Positions 10,765 to 20,846 of a stretch of 42,423 nt of DNA are shown one piece after another. Every line of letters begins with the position of its first letter. Position 1 is the first letter of the stretch. The stretch covers positions 1-42,423 of the forward strand of contig JADNYV010000298.1 of NCBI GenBank assembly GCA_015501055.1. Reading direction: 5' to 3'. Under the pieces are notes generated by a model. That model was given only the letters and a program-made list of their open reading frames with translations, was not told where the DNA came from and searched no databases. Made by a program: the position numbers and the translations under genes. Origin of the DNA: Mucidula mucida (Eukaryota > Basidiomycota > Agaricomycetes > Agaricales > Physalacriaceae).

Positions 10765-11346
10765 GGAAGGGCCTGCTGTAGGGACGGACCCACGCGTCCT
10801 GGGCGAGCAGTGAATTTTATGGCTTATACAGCAGTAGCGGAACACGTACCAATGAAGAGGATGAACAAGTTCAAGCGTAAGATATTGCGGCGCGGTCAGA
10901 CGATGGAACGAGCAGATGATGTGAAGGGAGCAAGCACCAATTGAGGCGCTTAAATCCGGTCTTGTCTACTCTGGGAAGAAGGACCCACACCCCATTCGTG
11001 TGAGCCCCGGACCCAGAACAATAGTGCGCAGAGCGGCCATCGCTGAGGGGAAGGACATGAAACACTTGTTATGTGCAGGAAGCCATGGCTATGATTATTG
11101 GTCCGAGAACTTCAGACAAGATACATATGGGTGTCAGTACAACTTGCGACAGTATCTCGTGGTTCAGGAAAAGTCTGCTTACTCGACGTCAATTTGAAAT
11201 TACACAAGAAGACTTGCTCTGGACTCCGAAGGGCACAGCCACAACCGGTCCGCATCTGACCGGTATGGGTCACGCGTGTTGGTTTCTTTCTTTCTCGCGT
11301 CTTCGTTGCTGGCATTTCCTGGCATACAGAAGACTACAAACCGCTC
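10765..11346. other. Divergent promoter region between the unknown gene and K2
   Basis: The region aligns with 466-1018 in block A. It would have to drive both genes. The only clear element is the inverted repeat at 11244-11264. Confidence 0.55.
11244..11264. promoter_or_regulatory. Inverted repeat ACCGGTC-N7-GACCGGT upstream of K2
   Basis: This is the longest version of the dyad, with 7-bp perfect arms around CGCATCT, ending 82 bp before the K2 ATG. It is shared with K1 and K3. Confidence 0.5.
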
Positions 11347-13546
11347 ATGCCGGATTCATCACCTTCTCGCTCGAGCTCTTCTTCTTCCTCTTCTTTTCGC
11401 GAAGGCCAAGCGCGCCGACAGGCTCTCTTTGATTTCAGCGCTCCGCCGCTAGAGCGAGGGAGAAATCAGCATATACCTGTTCCAACGGCTCCCTTTCACT
11501 TTCTGGACTCGCATCTCTCCGAAATGCTTACACTGAAGCACGTGAAGATACATCCCTCCATACCTGTCGATGTATTCGCTTGTCTGGACCCATTTTCTGA
11601 AGAACTTGAGGACTTGAACCCCGCGAAATTCACAATTCATAGGTTTAATCCAGACGCCTTTGAGGATAGCGCCAACGCTCTCTCTATCACATATATTCGC
11701 CAGGGAGTAATCAGATATGCATCAACGCAGATCACTGACAGTCTGGTCCTGCATCCAAGTCAACCTGACCTGGATTGTAGCTTACTCCAGTGGATCGGCG
11801 CTCGTTCAGAGCTCAGACACACTCTTGTTGATGAGGAATACGCGTCACAAGACCTGATGTTATTTGTGAAGCCAATTGCTCATCGCTATGCTGAGTTGAA
11901 TGGAAGAAATCGAGAGCTACTCGGGCGTATGCAAAAGCATACCGAGCAGCTGATATCGACAATGGTCTTTTGTACGGATGCTCTTCCGGTAATGGAAGAC
12001 ATGTCCGACTTGACGCATGGATCGTTTCCCTTGGCGCCAGGACTCTCTTTGTCCTGCCGCTTCTCGTCCACGGTCACCACCACCAGATGCCTCAGCAGTT
12101 CCATGGCTATTGCCTCCAGTAGAAGGCCCTCGTCGGAGTCGTAGAGTTCGTCTTCGTGACGCACATGAGCCAGGGCGCGGTCATTCGATTTGGCACAGTC
12201 GAACGTGATGGCAATGGAGAGGCGGGTTACACGCCTAGATGCGAAGACTACGTGCAAAAGGTTGGAGATCACTTTGATTGTACTACGCGCATCCTCAAAC
12301 TTGCATAGGCTTGGGTTCATGCGGTGAAGACCGACACGACTGTGATCGTGTTCGACTGTGGAAACTTCATCCGCATCGGCATTCGTCACCGCGAACGACA
12401 GACTTTGTTTCTGTCCAACCTTATTGACATACGGACGTGCAAGGATCCTGCCTACGGTGGCCTATGGACCTCGCTTCAAGTGGCCGCTGCATTAGATGCA
12501 TTACAGAGGCTGCCGCTTTTGGAGAATGTTGCATCGAGTAAACGAAAAGCGACCTTCGACGAGCCCCACCGTCAAATTAAACGGCGAAAGCATGATGCCG
12601 CCACGTCAAGAAACCAAGACTCACGTTCCGTTAATCAGGTATGTATATTGTCATCGAAAGTACATCCACCTCAAATGCCTGCCAGACTATGTCAGCCTAT
12701 ATGGCCAAATTCTCGGCTCTGGCGGTCTTCTTCCGGTTCGACCTTTTCGATTCGCCCGCTCCCCTCCTTCTCGTTCATCCAGACGCAGAACGCAAGGCTC
12801 ATTACGGACCGTCTGACTATCTCAAAATTATCGTGTACAAACGTCTTGGAGCAGGCTCCGTGGGTGACGTGTATCGGGCTGTGATAGACGGGGACACGCA
12901 ACCCCAAGATTCCAAGACGAAAGCGAAACGGTCTTCTTTGACCAAAAGGAAGGGCAAGAGTAAGGCGCTGGATGTGCCTGACTTGGACGATTTCCTTCAT
13001 CGACCATTCATTCTCAAGCTAGCACTCACAGGCGCGAACGCTCGACGGCTCGCCCATGAACTCCAAATCTACCGTCATCTAGAACAGGCCGGCGTCTCTG
13101 GGATACCGTCGCTGCTTGGGTATCGTCGGGGTATGGACGGTGATCTTCGCGTTCTCATGCTATCCGATGCTGGACAGCCTTTAGGGAACCGATTGGATAG
13201 CGAGCGGAAAGTTGACCTTTCGCCTGAAGCACGGTACGCTTACATTTCCTTTCGTTGCGTATTGGCCCAAACTATCTTGCGCAGCATCGAGCTGAAGTCA
13301 GTCTTGACGTCGATTCACGAAGCCGGAGTTGTACATCGCGATGTTCGCTCCTGGAACATAATGGAGGACGAATTTGGACGCGTGCGCTTCGCGGACTTTG
13401 ACAGAAGCAGCCTTGAAGGAACGCCCGAGGATTACCGCGCCGAGCAAGAGCGGTTAGATCGCTTTGTAGAGGGAGAGTTTATTGATAAGGCCGACGTTAT
13501 TGGCGAAGACCCGCTTAGACGAAGGAGGAAGGCGAAAGCAAAATGA
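11347..13546 (+). pseudogene. Kinase copy K2: FunK1/PKL-like protein kinase with a frameshifted linker
   Basis: The ATG at 11347 opens a long N-terminal domain (Ser-rich head, QALFDFSAPPLER, HFLDSHLSE, LVLHPSQPDL, FCTDALP). Compared with K3 the frame is lost by a net 2-nt deletion near 12004 and by 1-nt deletions near 12173 and 12188, just before intron 1 (12261-12308). Intron 2 is 12639-12685 and intron 3 is 13234-13284. The kinase domain is fully open: GAGSVGDVY, ILKLAL, AHEL, VLMLSDAG, HRDVRSWNIM and DFDRSS, then the GEFIDKADVIGED tail and TGA at 13544. Intron 3 is 51 nt without a stop, so a simple reading frame runs through it; the other copies show that it is an intron. A truncated kinase made from an internal start (for example the in-frame codons after 12324) is possible but unproven. 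Confidence 0.75.
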
Positions 13547-14017
13547 CTTTCATTCAAGGCGCATACATCTGCATTCAGTAGAGTGTAATAGTCCCTTTTC
13601 CTCTATGTCACGCGAACGACGAATGTCGGTAATGATTGATACCACTTGATGCGTCCTAATGCTCCAAAGTAGAGGCGCTTCGCCACAGTAAGCCTTTCCT
13701 TTGAACTTAAGTCCGTTGTCAAAGCCGCCCAGTGTGTCTAAGGCTGGATTTAATGAGGCGATCTGAGGCCATCGATAAATCAAATCCATACTGTTTTCAA
13801 GCTCCTTTGCTGTTATAACGCTGCTAACCCGCTGCCTTCACGGAAGCAAGTCGCGCTGTTTCTCTTGTCCACCACTGTGTGTATCACAACCACAACCACA
13901 ACAACAACTGGATACAGCCACGCCCGGCCCGAAGTCTCCGAGTCCATTCTGGGCGACTACCCTTGCCTCTTTTGTTCTCGCTAATCCTCACGTCGCCTTT
14001 TTGGACATGACAGTGGC
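13547..14017. other. Intergenic: K2 3' flank and K4 promoter
   Basis: The first ~45 bp are shared with the K3 3' flank (23051-23095). The part from about 13821 is the K4 promoter, of which a relic copy lies at 3781-4055. It contains a CAACCACAACCACAACAACAAC stretch-type CA-rich tract near 13880. No gene was seen. Confidence 0.5.
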
Positions 14018-16186
14018 ATGTCAGGAGAGATGTCGAACTCTTCTCGCGCGGCCTCACAGTCCTCTGCAGGCTCTCCATCCCCCGAGCCCGGCGCTCATCC
14101 TCATCGCGAAAAATTCTTTGATTTCAACCCGCCCTCTCTGGAACGGGGTCGTCCTGTCCCCGTCCCAAGCGCGCCATTGCACTTCCTGGACACGCACCTA
14201 TCCGAAAGCCTTCTTTTGAAGCGTGTGGAAATGCTTCCATCTATGCATGTCGAGCTCTTTGATAGTCTAGTGGATTCATATTCCGAAGCCCTCGACGCGA
14301 GCGAGGACTCTTTGTTCGCAATCGACGGATCCCTTCCGTATGGCAGCGACACGCAAACGGATGCGATATCAATCAGCCGTATGCGGAAACTCGGCATAGA
14401 AATGTCCACGACATGGATCGCCAGCAGTCTTGTCGTTCACCCAAGTCAACCGCACTTGGGCGGCACGCTGACTTGGGCCGGTGCGCGCAAAGACACGATA
14501 CCTTACATCATGGAGCAGCAGTACGTGTCCCAAAATATCGCTCTATATGTACGCGATCCTCGCCCGGACGAACTTAGAGAATTCACTCCAAGGAATCGGG
14601 AGATGATCGAGCGTCTGCACAGGCATACGACGCAGTTAACCTCATCTATGTTTTTTTGCACCGACGCATTGCCAATATTAGAGGATATGTCGCGTCTGCA
14701 CGGTAAGAAGTTTCCGTGGCGTTTGGACTGTCAGTATCTTGGTGCTTCGCGTCCGCGGTCACCACCTCCGGATGCTCCGGATGTTCCTTGGACGTTACCT
14801 AAGGTAGAGGGACCGCGACGTAGTCGGCGAGTGCGCATCAATGGTGCTTCAAAACAAATCCCGGCTTCTCAGAATATCGCCGTGCGCGGACGTTCCAGAG
14901 GTGAAGGCGATGAGTACACTCCAACATGCAAAGACTACATTCAAAAGGTCTTCACTCTTTCTACTGGAGTGGCAGATTCTGAATCATTTACAGGCTTGGG
15001 TTACAGCCGTCAAGGTTGATGCGACGTTTGTCGTATTCGATTGCGGAAACCAAATTCGGATAGGCATTCGCCATCGGGAGCGTCAAACACTGTTTCTATC
15101 TTCCCTCATCGACATTCGCTCATGCAAGAATCCAGCATACGGCGGTCTGTGGACGGCGTTGCATGTCTTTGCTATTGCCGATGCGATTCAGAGACTTCCT
15201 CTCATTGAAAGCTCCCTTTTGACCAAGAGAAAATCAACCTTTGACGAACCCAGGCGCCCATCAAAGCGATTGAAGCCTGACCATAGCGCTGGAGATTCAG
15301 CGTCAATTGATCAAGTAAGCTCAATCATTCCTGGTCGTCATCGAAAGCTGACGTTCTCTACTAGACAATGATTGCGTACATGGACACATATCCGGTTTTA
15401 GCGATATTCTTTCGTTTCGACAACTTGGATTCACCAGCGCCGCTCCTTCTTTTCAAGCCAGACAGTGAGCACAAGTCTCACTATGGACCTACAGAGTACC
15501 TCAAGATCATCGCATATAAGCGCGTTGGCGCAGGCGCTGTCGGTGATGTGTATAAGGCTGTCATTGAGCCTGACCTGCCAAAACTCATGTCCAAAGCTTC
15601 GAAGAAGATGGTTGGGAAGACGTCTGAAAACGACTTCACGCATCAACCATTCGTTCTCAAAATAGCTCCTACTGGCGCGCGCGCTCGGCGTCTCCAGCAC
15701 GAGGCTCACATTTACAAACATTTGCAGGACGCAGGTGTTTCTGGTATACCAAGTCTACTTTCCTACCGCCAGGGTCTCCATACAGATCTACGCGTTCTGA
15801 TGCTATCTGACGCCGGACGTCCTCTTGGACAACGGATGGACAGCGATCGGAAAGTCGAGCTCTCACTCAAGGCGCGGTATGTGTCCGACACTTCGACCTC
15901 CATGTATTGACTGAATCATATTCAGCGTCGAATTGAAATCTATCCTAACGGCCATTCATGAAGCCGGGGTCTTGCATCGCGACGTACGCTCGTGGAACAT
16001 AATGGAGGACGATTCGGGACGGGTGCGGTTTACAGATTTTGACCGAAGCAGTTTGAGAGGCAAGCCTGAGGATTACGAGGCCGAGCAAGAGCGATTGAAG
16101 CGGTTCATGGAGGGGAGTACGTGGATAAGGATGATATTATTGGTGAGGATGATGTTAGACGACGTAAAGCAGCTCGAGCGCCATGA
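14018..16186 (+). CDS. Kinase copy K4: most intact member, FunK1/PKL-like protein kinase
   Basis: Exons 14018-14947, 14994-15314, 15365-15876 and 15926 onward join in frame through three 46-50-nt introns at the same positions and phases as in K1-K3. The predicted protein has a ~310-residue N-terminal domain, an RRSRRVR basic stretch, then a kinase core with GAGAVGDVYKA (ATP loop), FVLKI (ATP lysine), QHEAH (helix C), LMLSDAG (hinge), HRDVRSWNIM (catalytic loop) and DFDRSS (DFG changed to DFD). It would be about 675 aa if it ends like its relatives. A missing base in the G-run near 16112-16115 shifts the last ~24 codons; as sequenced the frame then runs to 16586 (807 aa). A 53-nt GT..AG segment at 16117-16169 would restore the original stop at 16184 if spliced. 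Function beyond a protein kinase-like fold is unknown; activity is plausible because Lys, Glu, HRD and the DFD Asp are kept. Confidence 0.75.
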
Positions 16187-16647
16187 TACCACATGGTTTA
16201 GCGCTGTGGATATATCACAGCTACTTCCTGCTGCGAGCCGGTATATTTGTATTAAGTCGTGTTGCTTCCTTTCGTCAATCTTTATCACGACTTCTTCCCC
16301 GGTATCCTTTATAGTAGGAGTTCCTCACCGGCTTGCCGGAGTACGTCTTCGTCTTCAGCCTTTCCCGAACGCCAAGCGCGCCGACGTGCCCTCTTTGACT
16401 TCAGTTCTCCACATCTCGAGCGAAACGATTGTTCCAGAAGACATCAGTAAGACGCGAACGATATCAGTCAGACTCACATGTCAATCTAGGGCAGAGCATT
16501 CCCGATTGATTCTAGCTAAATCACGGTCTATCAGATATAGTAGTATACAACGTAATGAGTGTCAAGGCAGTACAATGAATAAGTAAACGAGGGATACCAA
16601 ATAGACCTAAGAAAATACATGATCACTCTACCCGACACAATTCACAC
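16187..16647. other. 3' flank of K4
   Basis: Converges on the RTA1-like gene. The K4 frame, if not spliced or terminated at 16184, would run through this stretch to 16586. No independent gene was seen. A short AFPERQARR..LFDFSSP-like stretch near 16358-16420 resembles the start of the kinase N-terminal domain (QARRQALFDFSAP), so a small kinase fragment may lie here. Confidence 0.45.
16355..16435 (+). pseudogene. Short fragment of a kinase N-terminal domain
   Basis: In one frame this stretch reads AFPERQARRRALFDFSSPHLER, closely like the opening of K1-K3 (FREGQARRQALFDFSAPPLER). It is only about 25 codons long and stops soon after. It is probably the remnant of one more duplicated copy directly behind K4. 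Confidence 0.6.
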
Positions 16648-17807
16648 TCAGTAACGACTAGCATTGGAAGACTGCTCGGAAGTGCTCTTCACCGCTCCCA
16701 ACTGAAAAGACGACGACGGGGGGACCGACCCAGGGAGTCGCAGCCGGTCCAGGCGTTCAATGGGCCAGTACGCGAGCCAATGTGCATTAGCCGCCGCAAG
16801 AACAACAGCATCAAATGCGATTATGTAGTCTTCATGAAACGAGGTTATTTACCGCCCAAAACGTAGACAGAGATGCCAACTCACATTCAGTCGTGGAGAG
16901 TTTTCCGTTGCGTCCACCAGAGTACTGGATGATGCGGAAAGCAGTGCGAATCTGTGGAGGTCCAAGATTAAAGAGATTCAGGAAGGACCGGATGTCATGG
17001 ACTGACCATGACGTTCAAACTCGATCCGAGCATAAGCACGAACACCATCATGAGCGGGTTTTTGTAGCTCCACGAGAAGGCGGAGCAACGTCTCAGGACA
17101 AGGACTAGGCTCGAGATGACGATGAGTATGAATATTCCGTACGAGACTATGAGAGCCGTCAGTCATTTCTTCAGAACGCGAACAGAAGAAAAAACAACTC
17201 ACCAGCCTGTTCAATGACGCTAACGAGGAGTAAGGTGTTGCCCAAGTTCTTCATATTCTGTTTGTCCGAAGAAAGAAGTCCGCCAGCACCAGTCTACTAG
17301 TATCATTAGACAAGAGACAAGAAGAATCGCGACCTCAATGCGTACCTGAATTAAAACCGCAACAACAGCCGTGGCCAACAACGCTTTGACCGCCAACGTT
17401 GAAGGTACAAGCGTATACCGAGATCTCCGGAATAAGCCCTCGTTCGAGCCCATCGCCGTATCAACGGTAGCGATGAGCTTCCCATACACCAAGTAGTTGA
17501 ACGCCATGAACCCAGCGGCGGGCATAATCACCAACAGCTCAGCCGCGATGATGAGCATTGACGACCTCTGGTTATTCCGGAGGATTATGCGTAGCGCGAA
17601 GCCCGCCGCAGCGTGGATCTCGGCGAAGGGAAGCAAGAAGCCCCACCGGGTCTGCTTCGTGCGAAGCGCCCATACGAGGTGTCCGATAGCAAGAAGGGCG
17701 TAAAGAGCTGCCATGCTGGCATTGGCTGCGATACCGGGGACATATGCGAGTTTGGAGTCGGCTTGGAGAACGACGTCGCGGATCTCGGGAAGATGGCTGA
17801 AGTCCAT
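16648..17807 (-). CDS. RTA1-like membrane protein (311 aa, five exons)
   Basis: Minus-strand exons are 17807-17346, 17293-17203, 17146-17013, 16951-16885 and 16829-16648, and all junctions keep the frame. The product is strongly hydrophobic with about seven membrane segments. It shows the landmarks of the RTA1 family (fungal lipid-translocating exporters and resistance to aminocholesterol or toxic lipids): a conserved E in AEIHAAAGFALRI of the third segment, a LIQTGAGGLLSS stretch, and IRTAFRIIQYSGG followed by E, which corresponds to the family's IR-x-x-FR-x-x-E/Q region. Length fits the family (~300 aa). The third intron uses a GTCATG donor, which is weak. It probably sits in the plasma or an internal membrane; the substrate cannot be read from sequence. 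It is convergent with K4 and unrelated to the kinase cluster. Confidence 0.8.
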
Positions 17808-18840
17808 GTCGAAGTGAAAAGGAGATGCGTGGAATGTGGAATCAGTGTCCCTCGTTTCTTTGTTATAAGTGGTCCATCGCGAAATGCGTTTAGGTCATCA
17901 AACACTCTGTACTGGAGAAGCTCGTCCGGCGGAGGCAGGCGGGGAATGAAGGAAGTAACCTCCGCGTATGATTGTCTGCTCGGACTCGCCTCTTTTTGTG
18001 GCGGTGCAGTGGAAAGAGCGAGTCCGACACGTGCCGTTGTCCTCAAGCGCGTCAGTCTGAGTTTCGCGTAACGTTTATCGATTTAACAGATAAGGGGACC
18101 GTAGCACGGGTGTACCAGACGGAGTTTTTTTCCAAGTCGAGGCTGCTAGTTCGCGTCGCCACTACATCAGGTCGGATGGAACGGTTGCTTCTGCCTGAAA
18201 TCAAATGCAACCAACGCGGGATTCGGTAGCGCAAGACCGAGTTTCTGGAAGTGAACCATAGGGCCTAGTGCAGAAGGTTTTCATGATGAAGACTAGTTCC
18301 ATAGTATGAGAAAAGATTTGGAAAAAAAACAAAATGACAAACAGGTTTATTCAATCTGAGCTCACGAGCATGTAGTCTTATTCGTGAAAGCATTCGAATC
18401 CATGGACGTACGCTGATGAAAAACGTCCCTGTCGTTCGGTTCTATTCAATCCAGCGGCGCGTGAGGGTGGTCCGTCTTGGAAGTCCGTCTCCAATCCAAA
18501 GCAAGACAAAACGGAGATTAGATTTCAGATATATGGTGAGCAACGGCATCATCGAGATATTCCACGCCTAAAATGAGAGAGTTTTGATTCTTTGAGGTTG
18601 TGGTCTGCTTGTGGTCAAAGTAAAAGGTGCGGATACCGGACCGAAGCTCCGGATGCGCGTCATCAATTTCTTACCTTCATGTTGTCTACGGAAAAGAAGG
18701 TGAATGGTGCTCTTGTTCAATTCTCGATAATGCAATTACTGAAGAACTCTGATAGATACCCATATTGCACTGTAATTCTCAATTTGGTGAGTTTTCTGTT
18801 CAAACTAAGTATTATCTCCTGACTCGCCTTTGCAGCTTAA
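17808..18840. other. Upstream regions of the RTA1-like and F-box genes
   Basis: About 1 kb without a supported protein gene. Open frames overlap the RTA1 5' end in antisense and look like shadows. A GT..AG segment at 18787-18835, five bases before the F-box ATG, looks like a 5'UTR intron. Confidence 0.5.
18787..18835 (+). other. Probable 5'UTR intron of the F-box gene
   Basis: It starts with GTGAGTTT, ends with CTTTGCAG, and is 49 nt long, the usual size here. It ends just before the ATG at 18841. Confidence 0.5.
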
Positions 18841-20421
18841 ATGCCGTATAACCCTGGCGTTTGGACATGCCCTACATGTGCACCGCTTGCCGTTGGACTA
18901 CAGGAGCCCCAGCACGGGCGTGCTCCCCGTGTTGAAGAACTACTTCGTCGCAACCATCCAATTATGCACGAGGAGCTTGGAGATTTTCACCTCATCGTAG
19001 ACAAGTCGCCGGATATTATCTACGGCTTGAACGAGAGGATTCTTCACGTCGAGCAATTACTGGAGCGTCTCCTCCAAGCGCGTAGCCAAGCGGAAGCCGA
19101 TCTCGCAGACGCGCGATCGCTTGTCCACCCTATGCGCGCTCTTCCAAATACGCTCATGATGACCATCTTCTCGTACTGCGTACCGACATGGGACACTGCT
19201 CTGTCAGAAGGCGAAGTCACGTCGCTTGACCCAGCTTTAGCCCCCTGGACGTTATCGTTCGTATGCCGTCGATGGCGCGATATCGTCTTGTCCTCGCCCC
19301 AGCTATGGACATACCTCGAGTTAGATATTGATGACCACGGAGCCCATATCACTCCCCGCCAACTGGCATACAAGATGACGCTGTTCATCGAACGGTCCAA
19401 AGGCTTGCCGTTATTTTTCCATTTGAGCAGTACACACGACATCGCGAATCACCCAATCTTTCCAGTATTAGAAGTATCACTTCCTCGGTGGAAGCACCTA
19501 TCCATAGATCTCCCGCGCTCGACGCTGCAATGTCTGTCCGGCAATATCTTCTCTTCCCTCGAGCAACTAGTCATCCTGGATGTCGAAGAGGAAAGCGACG
19601 AGCGAGATGACTTGGCCGTCTTCGAAACGACAAACGCACCGAACCTTCGTGTGTTGGAGGTGGATGCGCAAGTGCCATGGCAGTTGTTTGAGCATTTCGC
19701 ACTTCCTTGGACTGGCCTCCGCAAAGTTGTCGACTTTCCGGCAGTTGACTTCGATGCATTCTGGCACCTCCAGAAGATGTCCAATATAGAGGATCTCGCG
19801 GTGTTTGTAGGTGAGGGCGATATGCCCATGCGCGCCGTCAAAGCGTCTCTTCCAAAACTTGCCTGTCTGTCGATACAGGAAGATCTGGAAGCTCATACCA
19901 AGAGCTTGAAAGCCTTTTGCGCCGCGCTGGATATACCCGAGCTGTCTGAGCTCAGGTTTACTTTTCCTTCCGCTCGCGGACGGCCGCATCGTTTCCCCAT
20001 TTTCCGCCTAGCAGACAGGTTGACCAAGCTACATATTGCATGCGCTATGAGCTGCAACTCTAACAGCAGCGGGAACATTCTACATTTCCTATCTCATGCG
20101 CCGCTTGTCGAGGACTTCAGCATTGTCGACGCTGGAATAACTGTCAAGTTCATATCTGGGTTGACGATAACTTCAACGTCGGCAAGGCTGCCACTCCTAC
20201 GTATATTCGACTTCAGCGGATGTTTTTGCGATGACATACTGTCCGAGGATTGGGCAAAGATATTTGATATGCTGCAATCGAGGCTCGCGGAGCCAGCGGA
20301 TTCCAACGCCAAGACGACGGGGAACGCGCTCGTGCCATCTAGTCACCCTAGCCCAAATGCGGCGCGATTCTTTTTGGAGAAAGTCTGTGTTCCGCGTTGG
20401 CTGTATTGTGAAGAGGATTAG
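18841..20421 (+). CDS. F-box protein (526 aa), possibly truncated by an in-frame TAG
   Basis: A single open exon encodes a typical agaric F-box protein. After ~70 residues with a coiled-coil-like segment (LLERLLQARSQAEADLADAR) comes the F-box region LPNTLMMTIFSYC, then LSFVCRRWRDIVLSSPQLW, the signature of these proteins. The remainder is a leucine-rich-repeat-like array (LEQLVILDVE, LRVLEVDA, LPLLRIFDFSGC). F-box proteins bind Skp1 in SCF ubiquitin ligases and use the C-terminal part to choose targets. The frame stops at TAG 20419-20421, but the same frame stays open for 47 more codons to a TGA at 20563, encoding an acidic tail with FSDEEDS and GSDYGSDDSDG. The TAG thus looks like a recent nonsense change, a readthrough site or a base error. 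Confidence 0.85.
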   Translation: MPYNPGVWTCPTCAPLAVGLQEPQHGRAPRVEELLRRNHPIMHEELGDFHLIVDKSPDIIYGLNERILHVEQLLERLLQARSQAEADLADARSLVHPMRALPNTLMMTIFSYCVPTWDTALSEGEVTSLDPALAPWTLSFVCRRWRDIVLSSPQLWTYLELDIDDHGAHITPRQLAYKMTLFIERSKGLPLFFHLSSTHDIANHPIFPVLEVSLPRWKHLSIDLPRSTLQCLSGNIFSSLEQLVILDVEEESDERDDLAVFETTNAPNLRVLEVDAQVPWQLFEHFALPWTGLRKVVDFPAVDFDAFWHLQKMSNIEDLAVFVGEGDMPMRAVKASLPKLACLSIQEDLEAHTKSLKAFCAALDIPELSELRFTFPSARGRPHRFPIFRLADRLTKLHIACAMSCNSNSSGNILHFLSHAPLVEDFSIVDAGITVKFISGLTITSTSARLPLLRIFDFSGCFCDDILSEDWAKIFDMLQSRLAEPADSNAKTTGNALVPSSHPSPNAARFFLEKVCVPRWLYCEED

Positions 20422-20565
20422 CGTTGGGAGGAGATGTGTAAGACGGTGAGGGTGGAGTGTGGCGTAACGATGAGAGATGATTTCTCGGACGAGGAAGACT
20501 CTGTGCATGGGTCGGATTATGGTTCTGACGATTCCGACGGGATGGACAGTGTTGGGACATATTGA
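20422..20565 (+). other. In-frame 47-codon extension after the F-box stop
   Basis: The reading frame of the F-box gene continues past TAG without a stop for 47 codons and ends at TGA 20563-20565. The tail is rich in D, E and S, a composition often seen at the end of nuclear or ubiquitin-system proteins and unlike random sequence here. Confidence 0.6.
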
Positions 20566-20846
20566 TTAGTTCCCAAAGTACTAGTATCTTTGCAATTTAA
20601 ATGGCACTTGTATTACACACTTTTACTTCAAGTATTAGAATTTATGGTCTGAACACCTTCTCTACAGGCGCCAGTACAAAAGACAGTTTCTCGCTTGAAG
20701 GCGGGAAGTGCCTACATGGTTAGCTATTAACGGCACAGCCACGCCCGGTCCGCATACGACCGGTATGGCATGTTACGCGTGTTGGTTCCTTTCTTTCCAT
20801 CCTGTCGCGCCTTCTTCCACGGTATACGGAGGACTACCAACCGCTT
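20566..20846. other. Promoter region of K3
   Basis: The distal part is unlike the K1/K2 upstream regions; similarity starts at about 20733 with the GGCACAGCCAC word before the inverted repeat. No copy of the unknown divergent gene was found here. Confidence 0.5.
20745..20763. promoter_or_regulatory. Inverted repeat CCGGTC-N7-GACCGG upstream of K3
   Basis: Perfect 6-bp arms around a CGCATAC spacer, 83 bp before the K3 ATG. It is shared with K1 and K2. Confidence 0.5.

Noticed and set aside
9181..10845. Single-exon 554-aa model of the unknown gene
   Set aside because: Its last 28 residues are intron sequence; a CAG/GTATCT donor at 9264 and a CATAG acceptor at 9181 lead into an open second exon. 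The upstream ATG at 10845 is not supported by the paralogue.
13234..13284. 17 extra residues in K2 between the kinase lobes
   Set aside because: The stretch has GT..AG ends and lies exactly where K4 and K5 have introns; the 51-nt length without a stop is chance.
17497..18071. Plus-strand frames opposite the RTA1-like gene
   Set aside because: They are antisense shadows of exon 1 and its upstream region.
19044..19989. Minus-strand frames of 130-140 codons opposite the F-box gene
   Set aside because: They are shadows of a well-supported single-exon gene; no motif of their own.
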